Part shown: positions 53,545 through 62,413 of the stretch, piece after piece
How positions within the stretch are numbered: the stretch's first letter is position 1
Layout: every line of letters starts with the position of its first letter
Assembly: GCF_000508085.1 (NCBI RefSeq)
Contig: NZ_KI669560.1
Span: 2,662,234-2,726,233 of the forward strand
Source: Sediminibacterium sp. C3
GTDB taxonomy: Bacteria > Bacteroidota > Bacteroidia > Chitinophagales > Chitinophagaceae
Direction: 5' to 3'
DNA length: 64,000 nt
Program-made: the position numbers and the translations under genes
Notes under the pieces: model-generated
Told to the model about the DNA's origin: nothing
Databases searched by the model: none
The model's input: only the letters and a program-made list of their open reading frames with translations

Positions 53545-54014
53545 TATTTATTTTTTTGAGACAGCTGGAGCCAAGTCCATCTGCCACCTGCCAGAAAAGC
53601 AAACCAGCTGAAAACAATCGCTATATTTTTAAACCATTCCCAACATGAGTAGGCAGGCCATTCAGCAATATCCAAATACAGGAGCATCATTGCCAAGCTA
53701 AACCATTTGCTTTTATTAAAGGTAGCCAAAAGAAATAAAAAAGGTAAGACAAGGGAAGCAATCAATTTAATGGTATTTGCATCTAAATAATCCTGCCATT
53801 GAAAGTCTTTGGGTGCAGATGCGGAAATAGATCTCAAAAACTGAATTAATCCAATTATTATCCTGAGTTGATATGCGGCATACACCAACAATATCAAATT
53901 CAATATTGGCAAGAGTTCATGAACCCAGCTATTGACGAACTGCTCTCTCCTGACAACCAAAAAAATAATTAATAAAGGAATGAGCCATACGTATAAAAAT
54001 GGATAGATTGCCAT
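53544..54014 (-). CDS. Membrane protein of unknown function in the thyA-folA block
   Basis: A 156-residue protein from ATG 54014, placed 1 base after the folA stop; a longer start at 54086 would run into folA. It has four or five predicted helices (LIIFLVV, NLILLVYAAYQL, IASLVLPFLFLLA, LAMMLLYLDIAEW, NIAIVFSWFAFLAGG). No family is recognised. The tight spacing on both sides indicates operon membership. Confidence 0.7.
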   Translation of the reverse strand: MAIYPFLYVWLIPLLIIFLVVRREQFVNSWVHELLPILNLILLVYAAYQLRIIIGLIQFLRSISASAPKDFQWQDYLDANTIKLIASLVLPFLFLLATFNKSKWFSLAMMLLYLDIAEWPAYSCWEWFKNIAIVFSWFAFLAGGRWTWLQLSQKNK

Positions 54015-54015
54015 A

Positions 54016-54513
54016 TCAGCTCTTCTTAGTCCACTTTTGAAAACGATAAGGAAAAGCATGTTTTTCATCAGCAGCATGAGCTTCATCCATTATCATTTTC
54101 CATTCCCCAACCTCAATTGCAGGAAAAAATGTATCACCATCCAATTCTGCTTCAACCCTTGTTAAATAAATAGTATGAGCGATGGGGAGTGATGCAGCAT
54201 ATAATTCCCCTCCACCTATAATAAAGGATTCTTTGTAATGATTAGAAGCAGCAATTGATATGGCTTCTTCCAGGGAACCTGCTTTTTGTACACCGGCTGC
54301 ATTCCAATCTGCTTGCCTGGTAACTACAATATTCATCCTGCCATTCAGGGGCTTGCCGGCAAGGGATTCAAATGTTTTTCTTCCCATAATAACTGGCATC
54401 GCCCAGGTTGTCTGTTTAAAAAACTTCAGGTCGTTTGGCAAACGCCACAACAGCTGGTTGTTCAACCCAATGGCATTGTTTTCTGAAGCCGCAACAATTA
54501 TTGATATAATCAT
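54016..54513 (-). CDS. folA: Dihydrofolate reductase
   Basis: A 165-residue enzyme from ATG 54513, just after the thyA stop. MIISIIVAASENNAIG begins the first strand, D28 (LPNDLKFF) is the catalytic acid, and GRKTFESL and FIIGGGELYAASL are the NADPH-site segments. It reduces the dihydrofolate made by ThyA back to tetrahydrofolate, using NADPH. The neighbour order thyA-folA is classic. Confidence 0.95.
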   Translation of the reverse strand: MIISIIVAASENNAIGLNNQLLWRLPNDLKFFKQTTWAMPVIMGRKTFESLAGKPLNGRMNIVVTRQADWNAAGVQKAGSLEEAISIAASNHYKESFIIGGGELYAASLPIAHTIYLTRVEAELDGDTFFPAIEVGEWKMIMDEAHAADEKHAFPYRFQKWTKKS

Positions 54514-54514
54514 A

Positions 54515-55309
54515 TTATACAGCAACCGGAGCTTTAATGGCCGGATGATATTGGTAATTTTCTAATGTAAAATCTTCAAATCTAAATCCAAACAAATCAT
54601 TCACTTCAGGATTCAGGTGCATCTGAGGAAGTGGGAAAGGTTCTCTACTCAACTGTAATTCAACCTGAGAAAGATGGTTATTATAAATATGAACATCCCC
54701 GAAACTATGAATAAAATCCCCCGCTTTTAATCCGGTTACCTGCGCCATCATCATTGTTAAGAGGGCGTAAGAAGCAATATTGAACGGAACCCCTAAAAAC
54801 ACATCAGCACTTCGCTGATACAACTGACAACTTAATTTACCATCAGCCACATAAAACTGAAATAAACTATGACAGGGCATCAGTGCCATTTTAGAAAGTT
54901 CACCTACATTCCAGGCACTCACAATCATCCTTCTGCTATCCGGCTGATTTTTAATTTGATTCAACACATCTGCAATTTGGTCAATCACTTTACCGTCTGC
55001 TCCTTCCCAGCTTCTCCATTGCTTACCATAAACGGGTCCTAAATCACCATTTGAATCGGCCCACTCATTCCAGATGCTAACACCATTATCATTTAAGTAC
55101 TTGATATTAGTATCTCCGTTCAGGAACCAAAGCAATTCATAAATGATACTTTTTAAATGTAGTTTTTTGGTGGTAACCAAGGGGAATCCTTTGGAGAGAT
55201 CAAAACGCATCTGGTATCCAAAACAACTAATAGTGCCCGTACCTGTACGATCGGTTTTTTGGGCACCATTTTCTAATATATATCTAAGCAGGTCGTGATA
55301 TTGTTGCAT
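54515..55309 (-). CDS. thyA: Thymidylate synthase
   Basis: A 264-residue enzyme from ATG 55309 ([12 protein letters not shown]); TTG 55315 is just upstream but less likely. Catalytic C146 lies in [12 protein letters not shown], with [16 protein letters not shown] and [14 protein letters not shown]. It converts dUMP to dTMP with methylene-THF, producing dihydrofolate for FolA. It is first in the leftward block ending at 46625. Confidence 0.97.
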   Translation of the reverse strand: MQQYHDLLRYILENGAQKTDRTGTGTISCFGYQMRFDLSKGFPLVTTKKLHLKSIIYELLWFLNGDTNIKYLNDNGVSIWNEWADSNGDLGPVYGKQWRSWEGADGKVIDQIADVLNQIKNQPDSRRMIVSAWNVGELSKMALMPCHSLFQFYVADGKLSCQLYQRSADVFLGVPFNIASYALLTMMMAQVTGLKAGDFIHSFGDVHIYNNHLSQVELQLSREPFPLPQMHLNPEVNDLFGFRFEDFTLENYQYHPAIKAPVAV

Positions 55310-55383
55310 ACACAAATTAACAACAGAATGGCCGCATTTAACCTTCGTTCAGAAATCTGTGAAGAAATTGTGATTATTGAAAA

Positions 55384-56043
55384 TTATTTTTTCTGCAACA
55401 ATTTATTGAACCCTAAAAACCAGCCCATATTGCTTACATGGGTTTCAAAACTGCCCATTTTCCCCTGTACACTTAGTCCAAACCCAATGCTTCCTCTTAA
55501 AGTAAATTCACTGGACTGGTAAGAAAAGCGGTCAATTCCGCCAGTTACATACTTATAAGTTGTTGTGTTGGAGTACTTCGAATAAACTGCCGGTAACCCA
55601 GCTTGTAAAAAAATGGCAAAAGTATTTCTCCTGCTTAAATTAAAATAGTAACGGGCCATTGGGACCAAACCAAGGTCTATACTATTATTTACATCCTTGG
55701 TTTCTACATTTGGAAAAAATGGGGGAATTCCATTTGTTACAGGATAGGTCATATACTTTCTCTGCTCGGTATGAAACCCGGCAATCCCCATTACCCCCAG
55801 CATTAAATTCTGTTGAATAAATTTCCCGTAGACCGGAGCTGCCAGCAATCCCAGATTGGTATTGTTTTTACGGATAGAAATATCTGTGTACGAACCCAGC
55901 ATATCTGAATAAACAGGAGAAATGCCAATCCCCCAGAATGAACTTCCCTTGGAAAAATGCTGAAATACAGGTTTATCTGTCTGTGCAAAAACACTACTGC
56001 AAAGCAAAGCGGAAAATAAAAAAGTCAGGAATGGTCTCATCAA
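55384..56043 (-). CDS. Outer-membrane β-barrel protein, unknown
   Basis: A 219-residue protein with a signal peptide (residues 1-20, VFA-Q). The mature part consists of alternating strands (SSFWGIGISPVYSDM, NLGLLAAPVYGKF, LVPMARYYFNLSRRN, GSIGFGLSVQG), typical of small OmpA-like or PorT-like barrels. No function can be assigned. It lies 74 bases upstream of thyA on the same strand. Confidence 0.75.
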   Translation of the reverse strand: MMRPFLTFLFSALLCSSVFAQTDKPVFQHFSKGSSFWGIGISPVYSDMLGSYTDISIRKNNTNLGLLAAPVYGKFIQQNLMLGVMGIAGFHTEQRKYMTYPVTNGIPPFFPNVETKDVNNSIDLGLVPMARYYFNLSRRNTFAIFLQAGLPAVYSKYSNTTTYKYVTGGIDRFSYQSSEFTLRGSIGFGLSVQGKMGSFETHVSNMGWFLGFNKLLQKK

Positions 56044-56098
56044 TTTTTGTTTTTAATAAGACGCATTCAGCATTCATTTTGCTGCACCGTTTATACCG

Positions 56099-57289
56099 CT
56101 ATGAAACCTTTCGTCTGGCGATTTCTTTACGTATCAACGACAGCTCCCTTCCGGTTTGTCCTGCAACACTGGAATTTTCCTTTGCCCTTCTCATTAAATA
56201 TGGAATCACATCCTTGATAGGACCAAAAGGCAGGTATTTACTTACTTTAAATCCTTCTTTGGCAAGATTGAAAGTAATATTGTCGCTCATTCCGTATAAC
56301 TGAGAAAAATGAACATGTGGATGATTATGAGCTAAATTCCTTTCATGCATTATTTGTGCGGCCAGCAAATTGCTTGCTTCATTGTGTGAAGCAATAATTA
56401 CTGAAATATCTTCCAGATGATCAAAGCAAAACTGTACTGCTTTATTAAAATCCGTATCAGTTGCTTCCTTGTTGGGCTGAATAGGTGAACCATAACCTAA
56501 TTCCTGGGCTCTTTCTCTTTCCTTCTCCATGTAAGCACCCCTTACCAATTTAATGCCCAACTTAAATTGCTGTTGTTTGGCAATTTTATAGGAAAGCTGC
56601 AAAAAATGCAATCGATCGTGTCTGTAAAGCTGAATGGTATTGTAAACAATTACTTTCTCTTTGTTGAAAGCTTCCATCATTTCCATACAAAGACGATCAA
56701 TTGGATCCTGAATCCAGCTTTCCTCTGCATCAATCAATACGCCAATATTTTTCTCTGCAGCCAATTCGCAAATAGTATACATTCTGTCTCTTACTCTGTC
56801 CCACTCTGCAATTTCCTCCTCGTGATCATGAACTCCGCTTCTGAGTCTGGGCGCTTCGTTTAAAGTTTGCAACAATCCAAATCTGGCCAATCCGGTTACT
56901 TTAATGCTGATAAATGGAATATTGGTTTGAGTGGATGCATAATTAATCACTCGCATGAACTCTTCTGTAGCATGATCAAAACTTGCTTCAGATTCTTTCC
57001 CTTCTACACCGTAATCTAGTATTACCTGAATACCATATTTGCCTAATAAATTTCCAACATTGGCCGTTTCCTCAAGGGTTTCACCTCCTACAAATTGCTT
57101 GAAAATAGTTTTACGGATAAGACCATTAACCATGGGCAAGCCTGATTTCATAATATAAGGAGTCAATGTGGTACCAAGCTTTACAAACCACGGATATTCC
57201 ATGGTTTTAAATAAAAACTTTGCTCCATTTAATTCCTTGTCACTCTTGTAGGCAAAGGCATTCTCGGTATTATCAAAGGAAATATTCAT
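56099..57289 (-). CDS. Proline dehydrogenase
   Basis: A 396-residue FAD enzyme that oxidises proline to Δ1-pyrroline-5-carboxylate. The start is ATG 57289; an upstream GTG at 57310 would add seven residues. Key segments are DAEESWIQDPIDRL, in short DAEESW, KLVRGAYMEKERERA, and the late MSDNITFNLA and YLPFGPIKDVIPYLMRRA, in short LPFGP...LMRRA. It is the stand-alone PRODH, without the PutA dehydrogenase domain. Confidence 0.93.
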   Translation of the reverse strand: MNISFDNTENAFAYKSDKELNGAKFLFKTMEYPWFVKLGTTLTPYIMKSGLPMVNGLIRKTIFKQFVGGETLEETANVGNLLGKYGIQVILDYGVEGKESEASFDHATEEFMRVINYASTQTNIPFISIKVTGLARFGLLQTLNEAPRLRSGVHDHEEEIAEWDRVRDRMYTICELAAEKNIGVLIDAEESWIQDPIDRLCMEMMEAFNKEKVIVYNTIQLYRHDRLHFLQLSYKIAKQQQFKLGIKLVRGAYMEKERERAQELGYGSPIQPNKEATDTDFNKAVQFCFDHLEDISVIIASHNEASNLLAAQIMHERNLAHNHPHVHFSQLYGMSDNITFNLAKEGFKVSKYLPFGPIKDVIPYLMRRAKENSSVAGQTGRELSLIRKEIARRKVS

Positions 57290-57369
57290 ACTAACAGATG
57301 TTCGTAGCACAAATATCGGTACTAGTTCTTTAAGAAAGTTTTATTTGTGCAAAAAACAAGAAAAATTCA

Positions 57370-58086
57370 TCAGATTGCCTGGTGGTTGAAAGGCTGTAAT
57401 ACCATTTCACTTACCACCCCGCTGGAAGGTTGCTGACAAAGGAACCAGATGGCTTTTGCCGCTTCTTCAGCAATGATCATTTTATCCCGCTGAACCCTAA
57501 GATCAATATTATCCCAGAAAGCGGAATCTATCCCGCCAAGGAATATATTGGTAATGCGAATTTCAGTTCTTTTAAGTTCTTCACGGATACTTTGCATCAT
57601 GCCTACTAAGCCATATTTACTGGCACTGTAGGCTGCAGCACCTGCCATTGGAACTTTCCCCAATACTCCGGGAATATTAATAATCAGTCCTTTTTTTTGT
57701 TCTTTCAAATTGGGTAAAACGGCTTTAACCAGATAAAAAGCGCCAATCAGATTCACCTGAAGCACTTTTTCAAAGGAAGCCGAGTCGAGCGTATCCATGG
57801 TTTTTATAATCCCGATTCCTGTAGCATTTATGAGGGTATGAATGAATGGGGTTTGAGCCAAAACCTGCGATACCACCTGGTTAACTGAAGTCTCACTGGT
57901 AATATCCATTTGAAATGTCCTGCTCGCAGGTATACCTGCCTGTGAAGCTACTTCTTCCAGTTTCTGACTGTCTCTGCCTGTAATGTATACGATAGCTCCG
58001 CTGGCACTTAATTGTTTGGCAACCTGAGATCCAACTCCGCCTGTGGCACCTGCCAATAAAACAACCCTTCCTTTCAATGATTCCAT
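57370..58086 (-). CDS. Short-chain dehydrogenase/reductase with altered catalytic serine
   Basis: A 238-residue SDR. The cofactor motif is GATGGVGS (residues 13-20), with INATGIG in place of NNAG. The Y153-K157 pair is in AAYSASKYG. Where the catalytic serine normally sits (INISS), this protein reads INIPG (Gly at about 140), so activity may be reduced or rely on another residue. The substrate is unknown. It is divergent from the photolyase-like pair, 45 bases away. Confidence 0.88.
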   Translation of the reverse strand: MESLKGRVVLLAGATGGVGSQVAKQLSASGAIVYITGRDSQKLEEVASQAGIPASRTFQMDITSETSVNQVVSQVLAQTPFIHTLINATGIGIIKTMDTLDSASFEKVLQVNLIGAFYLVKAVLPNLKEQKKGLIINIPGVLGKVPMAGAAAYSASKYGLVGMMQSIREELKRTEIRITNIFLGGIDSAFWDNIDLRVQRDKMIIAEEAAKAIWFLCQQPSSGVVSEMVLQPFNHQAI

Positions 58087-58131
58087 TTTACTGTTTTGCT
58101 ATACAACAAAGCGAATATGAATTTGTTGTAA

Positions 58132-59643
58132 ATGCCTAATATGAAAACAGTTTCCCTGGTCTTCCCGAACCAGCTTTTTAAGCAGAATAAAGCCTTAAAC
58201 AACATATACAAGGTTTACCTGATTGAAGAATCCCTCTTTTTCAACCAGTATTCATTTCATTTTCAAAAACTTTTATTGCATAGGGCTAGCATGAAAGCTT
58301 ATGAAGCATATCTGAAAGAGAATGGATTAGAAGTGGAATATATAGAAGCCAATCAAACTATCTCTGATATCCGTCAACTGATTCCCAATCTGGCTAAACT
58401 GGGAATAGAATACATTCAAGTTGCGGACCCGGCTGATCATTGGTTATCAGTCAGGCTTAAAAAAGCCTGTATCAATCAGGGGATTACATTACAGGTATTT
58501 ACGAATCCGGGCTTTTTAAATACATTGAAAGACTGTGATGGTTTTTTCGAAAAGAAGAAAACCTATTTTCAAACTGATTTTTATACCTGGCAACGAAAAC
58601 AAAGAAATATACTGGTTAATGAAATGGGACAACCTGTGGGTGGCAAATGGACTTTTGATTCAGAAAACAGGGAAAAATATCCCAAAAATGCAATTCCACC
58701 TGCTCTTACCCTGTCACAGGAAAACGCATATATACTGGAAGCGAAGGAATACGTAAGAAAATACTTTCCTAAAAACCCAGGAGTGCAGGGAGCGCCCTTT
58801 GGGGATTCAATTAACCCACAGTACTATCCTGTGGACTACCATTCGGCTGAAGCCTGGTTTAATCAATTTCTTCAAGAAAGATTTCATGATTTCGGAAAAT
58901 ACGAAGATGCAATGGTTGCGGGAGAAACTGTATTAAACCATAGTGTTTTAAGTCCATTGATGAATATTGGCTTATTAACCCCTGATTGGATTGTTAGTAA
59001 AACACTGGCTTTTGCTCAAAAACAGGAAATTCCAATGAATTCGCTAGAAGGTTTTATTCGTCAGATAATTGGATGGAGAGAATTTATCTATCAGGTATAT
59101 GGCAGAATTGGTTCCAAACAGAGAACTAAGAATTTCTGGGGATTCAGCAGAAAAAAACCGGCAACATTTTACACAGGAGAAACAGGCATTGTACCTGTAG
59201 ATGAAGTAATACAGAAACTAAATAAAACAGGATATAATCATCATATTGAACGATTAATGGTTTTGGGCAACTTCATGCTGCTCTGCGAATTTGATCCTGA
59301 TGAAGTTTATAAGTGGTTCATGGAAATGTACGTAGATGCTTATGATTGGGTAATGGTACCCAATGTATACGGCATGACTCAATTTGCAGATGGGGGCCTG
59401 ATGACAACAAAACCCTATATCAGCGGCAGTAACTATATAATGAAGATGAGCAACTATCCCAAAGGCAAATGGCAGGAAATTTGGGATGCTCTCTTCTGGC
59501 GTTTCATGCATGTTCACAAGGATTTTTTCTTAAAAAATCCAAGACTGGGGATGCTTAACAAAACTTTTGATAAAATGCCGGAACAAAAAAGACATACGCA
59601 TTTACAAATTGCAGAAGACTATTTAAAAACAATTTCAAAATGA
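58132..59643 (+). CDS. PhrB-like photolyase/cryptochrome (FeS-BCP family) lacking Fe-S cysteines
   Basis: A 503-residue flavoprotein of the bacterial cryptochrome/prokaryotic (6-4) photolyase family. An α/β antenna domain (about 5-135) precedes a FAD domain (about 200-500): MNSLEGFIRQIIGWREFIY, in short EGFIRQIIGWREF, then NHHIERLMVLGNF, WVMVPNVYGMTQFADGG, in short PNVYGMTQFADGG, and KPYISGSNYI. The four cysteines that bind the [4Fe-4S] cluster in PhrB are missing: the segment before GYNHHIERL is PVDEVIQKL, and the region after SNYI reads MSNYPKGKWQEIWDALFWRF. It should still bind FAD. An inner ATG at 58141 is an equal start candidate. Its stop overlaps the next gene (ATGA). Confidence 0.88.
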   Translation: MPNMKTVSLVFPNQLFKQNKALNNIYKVYLIEESLFFNQYSFHFQKLLLHRASMKAYEAYLKENGLEVEYIEANQTISDIRQLIPNLAKLGIEYIQVADPADHWLSVRLKKACINQGITLQVFTNPGFLNTLKDCDGFFEKKKTYFQTDFYTWQRKQRNILVNEMGQPVGGKWTFDSENREKYPKNAIPPALTLSQENAYILEAKEYVRKYFPKNPGVQGAPFGDSINPQYYPVDYHSAEAWFNQFLQERFHDFGKYEDAMVAGETVLNHSVLSPLMNIGLLTPDWIVSKTLAFAQKQEIPMNSLEGFIRQIIGWREFIYQVYGRIGSKQRTKNFWGFSRKKPATFYTGETGIVPVDEVIQKLNKTGYNHHIERLMVLGNFMLLCEFDPDEVYKWFMEMYVDAYDWVMVPNVYGMTQFADGGLMTTKPYISGSNYIMKMSNYPKGKWQEIWDALFWRFMHVHKDFFLKNPRLGMLNKTFDKMPEQKRHTHLQIAEDYLKTISK

Positions 59644-60740
59644 TTTATTTCCCAACTAAATACAATGAAATAATTGGCCGCATTGAAGCAGCCGATGCAC
59701 GGAAATACGAGAAGACCCGAAACTTCATAAATGGAGCTGTAACATACCTCTCGCCGTTTATTGCCAGAGGAGTTATCCAGTTGCCACAAATAAAACAAAT
59801 TGTTGTTCCGAAATTTGGAAGGTATGTTTCCGAAAAACTCATTCAGGAACTGGCCTGGAGAGAGTTTTTCCAGCGAGTTTGGCAACACAAAGGTTCAGCC
59901 ATTTTTAGTGATTTGAAACAGGACCAGGAAAATGTGAAGCACAGGCAGATTCCCACTAAAATTGTATCTGCCAATACTGGTATTGAGGCAATAGATAAAG
60001 CCATTAGTCAACTTTATCAAACAGGCTATATGCACAATCATGCCAGAATGTATACTGCAATGCTCACCTGCAATATTGCAAAATCACACTGGCATATGCC
60101 CGCAAAATGGATGTATTATCATTTATTAGATGGAGACCTGGCTAGTAATATGCTAAGCTGGCAATGGGTTGCAGGATCATTCAGTAGTAAAAAATATTAC
60201 GCCAATCAGGATAATATCAATAAGTATGCGGGTACACAACAGCATGGTAGTTATCTGGATTGCCCTTATGAAGCATTTCCATTTGCAGAAATACCTGTTG
60301 ATCTTAAACCAACAGAAGACATTCATTTAACAACTCCATTACCCGAGAAAAAAACGCCTGTTATTGATCCATCCTTACCAACGCTCATTTATAATTCCTA
60401 TAATCTGGATCCCAACTGGCATAACGAAATCAATGCCAACAGAATATTGCTTCTAGAGCCCGACCACTTTGAGAAGTTTCCGATTAGTGAGAAAGTAATC
60501 CATTTTATATTGAATGTTGCCAAAGACAATATATTGGATATTCAGGTGTTTACAGGTGCATTTAAAGAGTTGGAAACTTTGGCTGGCAATAACAAAATCA
60601 TCTTTAAAGAACATCCCATAGCTAACCACTATAAAGGAATTCAGGAAGAAAGAGCCTGGTTATTTCCTGCCGTAAATCAATACTTCGGAAGCTTCTTTTC
60701 GTATTGGAAAAAATGTGAACGTTATTACCAGGAAAAATAG
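59640..60740 (+). CDS. Photolyase-superfamily protein with apparent domain permutation
   Basis: A 366-residue protein that starts directly in a FAD-binding photolyase domain (residues about 1-220): LSPFIARGV, ELAWREFFQRVW, TGYMHNHARMYTA, LLDGDLASNMLSWQWVAGSF, in short LDGDLASN...WQWVAGSF, and ANQDNINKYAGT. The usual N-terminal antenna domain is not in front. Instead residues about 245-340 resemble it after the FAD domain: LPTLIYNSYNLDPNW, then NRILLLEPDHFEKFPIS, ILDIQVFTGAFKELETL and a final helix. This looks like a circular permutation of photolyase, or a second α/β domain of separate origin. It is translated with the PhrB-like gene upstream (ATGA overlap). Confidence 0.85.
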   Translation: MIYFPTKYNEIIGRIEAADARKYEKTRNFINGAVTYLSPFIARGVIQLPQIKQIVVPKFGRYVSEKLIQELAWREFFQRVWQHKGSAIFSDLKQDQENVKHRQIPTKIVSANTGIEAIDKAISQLYQTGYMHNHARMYTAMLTCNIAKSHWHMPAKWMYYHLLDGDLASNMLSWQWVAGSFSSKKYYANQDNINKYAGTQQHGSYLDCPYEAFPFAEIPVDLKPTEDIHLTTPLPEKKTPVIDPSLPTLIYNSYNLDPNWHNEINANRILLLEPDHFEKFPISEKVIHFILNVAKDNILDIQVFTGAFKELETLAGNNKIIFKEHPIANHYKGIQEERAWLFPAVNQYFGSFFSYWKKCERYYQEK

Positions 60741-60750
60741 ACATTTGCTT

Positions 60751-61848
60751 ATGCAAATCACTTCCATAGACATATACAAGTATTCAATTCCCATGGTACC
60801 ATTCACCATTGCAACCGGTACCATGCATTACGCACAGAACCTTTTAATTCGTGTACATACAAATGAGGGAATTACTGGAACCGGAGAATGCTCTGCTTTC
60901 CCCATGATAGTTGGAGAAACCCAAGCCACTTGTTTTGAAATGGCTAAAGAATTTGCAGCCATTTGGAAACAAAAAGACCCATTGGATATCACTAGCCGGA
61001 TGCAGGAACTGGATTTATTTACTGCCAGAAATTATACAGCCAAAAGCGCTTTTGATTTGGCATTGCACGATATCGCTGCTCAACACGCAGGCCAACCATT
61101 ATATGCTTTTCTGGGCGGATCACGTAAGCCCATTATCAGTGATTTAACCATTGGAATTGACAGTCCTGAAGCCATGGCAAAACAGGCAATTGCCTTTGTT
61201 GAGAATGGCGTTGAAACCATCAAGGTGAAATTGGGAAAAAATGCAGCCGATGATATTGAAAGAATCAAAGCCATTCGGGATGCTATAGGTTATTCAACTG
61301 CTATTAGAATTGATGCCAATCAGGGATGGACATACGATGATGCAGTAACCGCATTAATTGAATTGGGGAAATACAAGATAGAGTTTTGCGAACAACCCAT
61401 GCGTACCTATAATGATGAATTACTGCCAGCGCTTTGCCAAATTTCACCCATACCGCTTATGGCAGACGAATCCGTTTACACGCATCATGATGCGGAAAGA
61501 ATCATTAGAAACCAAGCCTGCCACTATATCAATATTAAATTTGCCAAAAGCGGGGGAATTGCAGAAGCTACCAGAATCAACGAAGTAGCTGAAAAAAATA
61601 ATATTCCTTGTATGATGGGAGGTATGCTGGAAAGCCGACTGGCTTTAACCGCCAAAGTTCATTTTGCCATGTCCAAAAAGAACATTGTTTTTTACGATTT
61701 AGACACTTGTTTACTTGGCCATAAAGTGGATCCTGTTACCGAAGGAGTACAATATAAAGGATTGGAACTGATATTATCCGAACAACCCGGAATTGGTGCA
61801 AGCGTAGACCTGGATTTTCTTTCTGGACTGGAAAGTATAACCATTTAA
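60751..61848 (+). CDS. Dipeptide epimerase (enolase superfamily)
   Basis: A 365-residue enzyme from ATG 60751; an upstream start at 60715 overlaps the previous gene. It belongs to the muconate-lactonising subgroup, with the K158-x-K160 acid/base pair (IKVKLG), metal ligands D188 (DANQGW), E214 (CEQP) and D239 (MADES), and the second catalytic lysine K263 (NIKFAKSGG). The likeness is to L-Ala-D/L-Glu epimerase, used in recycling of murein peptides, but specificity cannot be set by eye. It follows the photolyase-like gene by 10 bases. Confidence 0.85.
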   Translation: MQITSIDIYKYSIPMVPFTIATGTMHYAQNLLIRVHTNEGITGTGECSAFPMIVGETQATCFEMAKEFAAIWKQKDPLDITSRMQELDLFTARNYTAKSAFDLALHDIAAQHAGQPLYAFLGGSRKPIISDLTIGIDSPEAMAKQAIAFVENGVETIKVKLGKNAADDIERIKAIRDAIGYSTAIRIDANQGWTYDDAVTALIELGKYKIEFCEQPMRTYNDELLPALCQISPIPLMADESVYTHHDAERIIRNQACHYINIKFAKSGGIAEATRINEVAEKNNIPCMMGGMLESRLALTAKVHFAMSKKNIVFYDLDTCLLGHKVDPVTEGVQYKGLELILSEQPGIGASVDLDFLSGLESITI

Positions 61849-61869
61849 TCATAGCTGGTTTGGCTATCT

Positions 61870-61877
61870 TATATTTG
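61870..61877 (+). promoter_or_regulatory. Likely -7 element of the thioesterase gene
   Basis: TATATTTG matches TAnnTTTG exactly and lies 17 bases before the start codon at 61895. A TTTG at 61859 is too close for a -33 element. Confidence 0.38.
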
Positions 61878-61894
61878 CATTTGAAATAACTGTT

Positions 61895-62407
61895 ATGGAG
61901 GCGAAAAAGTCTAGTGAAAGTTTTACCATTATGAATGAGTTGGTGTTGCCCAACGATACCAATACTTTTGGGAATTTAATGGGAGGTCGTTTAATGTATT
62001 GGATGGATATTGCTGCGGGCATTGCTGCTGGTAAACATTCCAACACGCCAGGAATGACCGCTTCCGTTGACAATTTAAGTTTTAAAAACCCAATCAAACT
62101 GGGGAATGTGGTTCATATTGAAGCAAAAGTTTGCCGGGCATTCAATACTTCCATGGAAGTTCACCTGAAAGTCTGGGGAGAAGATTTGCTTCATCAATAT
62201 AAATACGAAAGCAATGAAGCATTTTTCACCTTTGTTGCATTAGACCCCAACGGAAAACCAAGACCTGTTCCTCAATTAATACCAGAAACTGAAGATGAGC
62301 AAAGGCTTTATGATGGTGCATTAAGAAGAAGACAGCTAAGACTCATTTTAGCTGGTAAAATGAAACCGGATGATGCCAGTGAATTAAAAGCCCTATTTGT
62401 AAAATAA
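61895..62407 (+). CDS. Acyl-CoA thioesterase (hotdog fold)
   Basis: A 170-residue hotdog protein that hydrolyses acyl-CoA. The segment LPNDTNTFGNLMGGRLMYWMD, in short NDTNTFGNLMGGRLM, holds the conserved Asn/Asp and the glycine-rich helix, followed by SVDNLSFKNPIKLGNVV, in short VDNLSFKNPIKLG. The YciA/BACH-like core occupies residues 10-125, and the C-terminal 40 residues are an extra helical tail. The acyl-chain preference is unknown. Confidence 0.92.
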   Translation: MEAKKSSESFTIMNELVLPNDTNTFGNLMGGRLMYWMDIAAGIAAGKHSNTPGMTASVDNLSFKNPIKLGNVVHIEAKVCRAFNTSMEVHLKVWGEDLLHQYKYESNEAFFTFVALDPNGKPRPVPQLIPETEDEQRLYDGALRRRQLRLILAGKMKPDDASELKALFVK

Positions 62408-62413
62408 GGGGGA

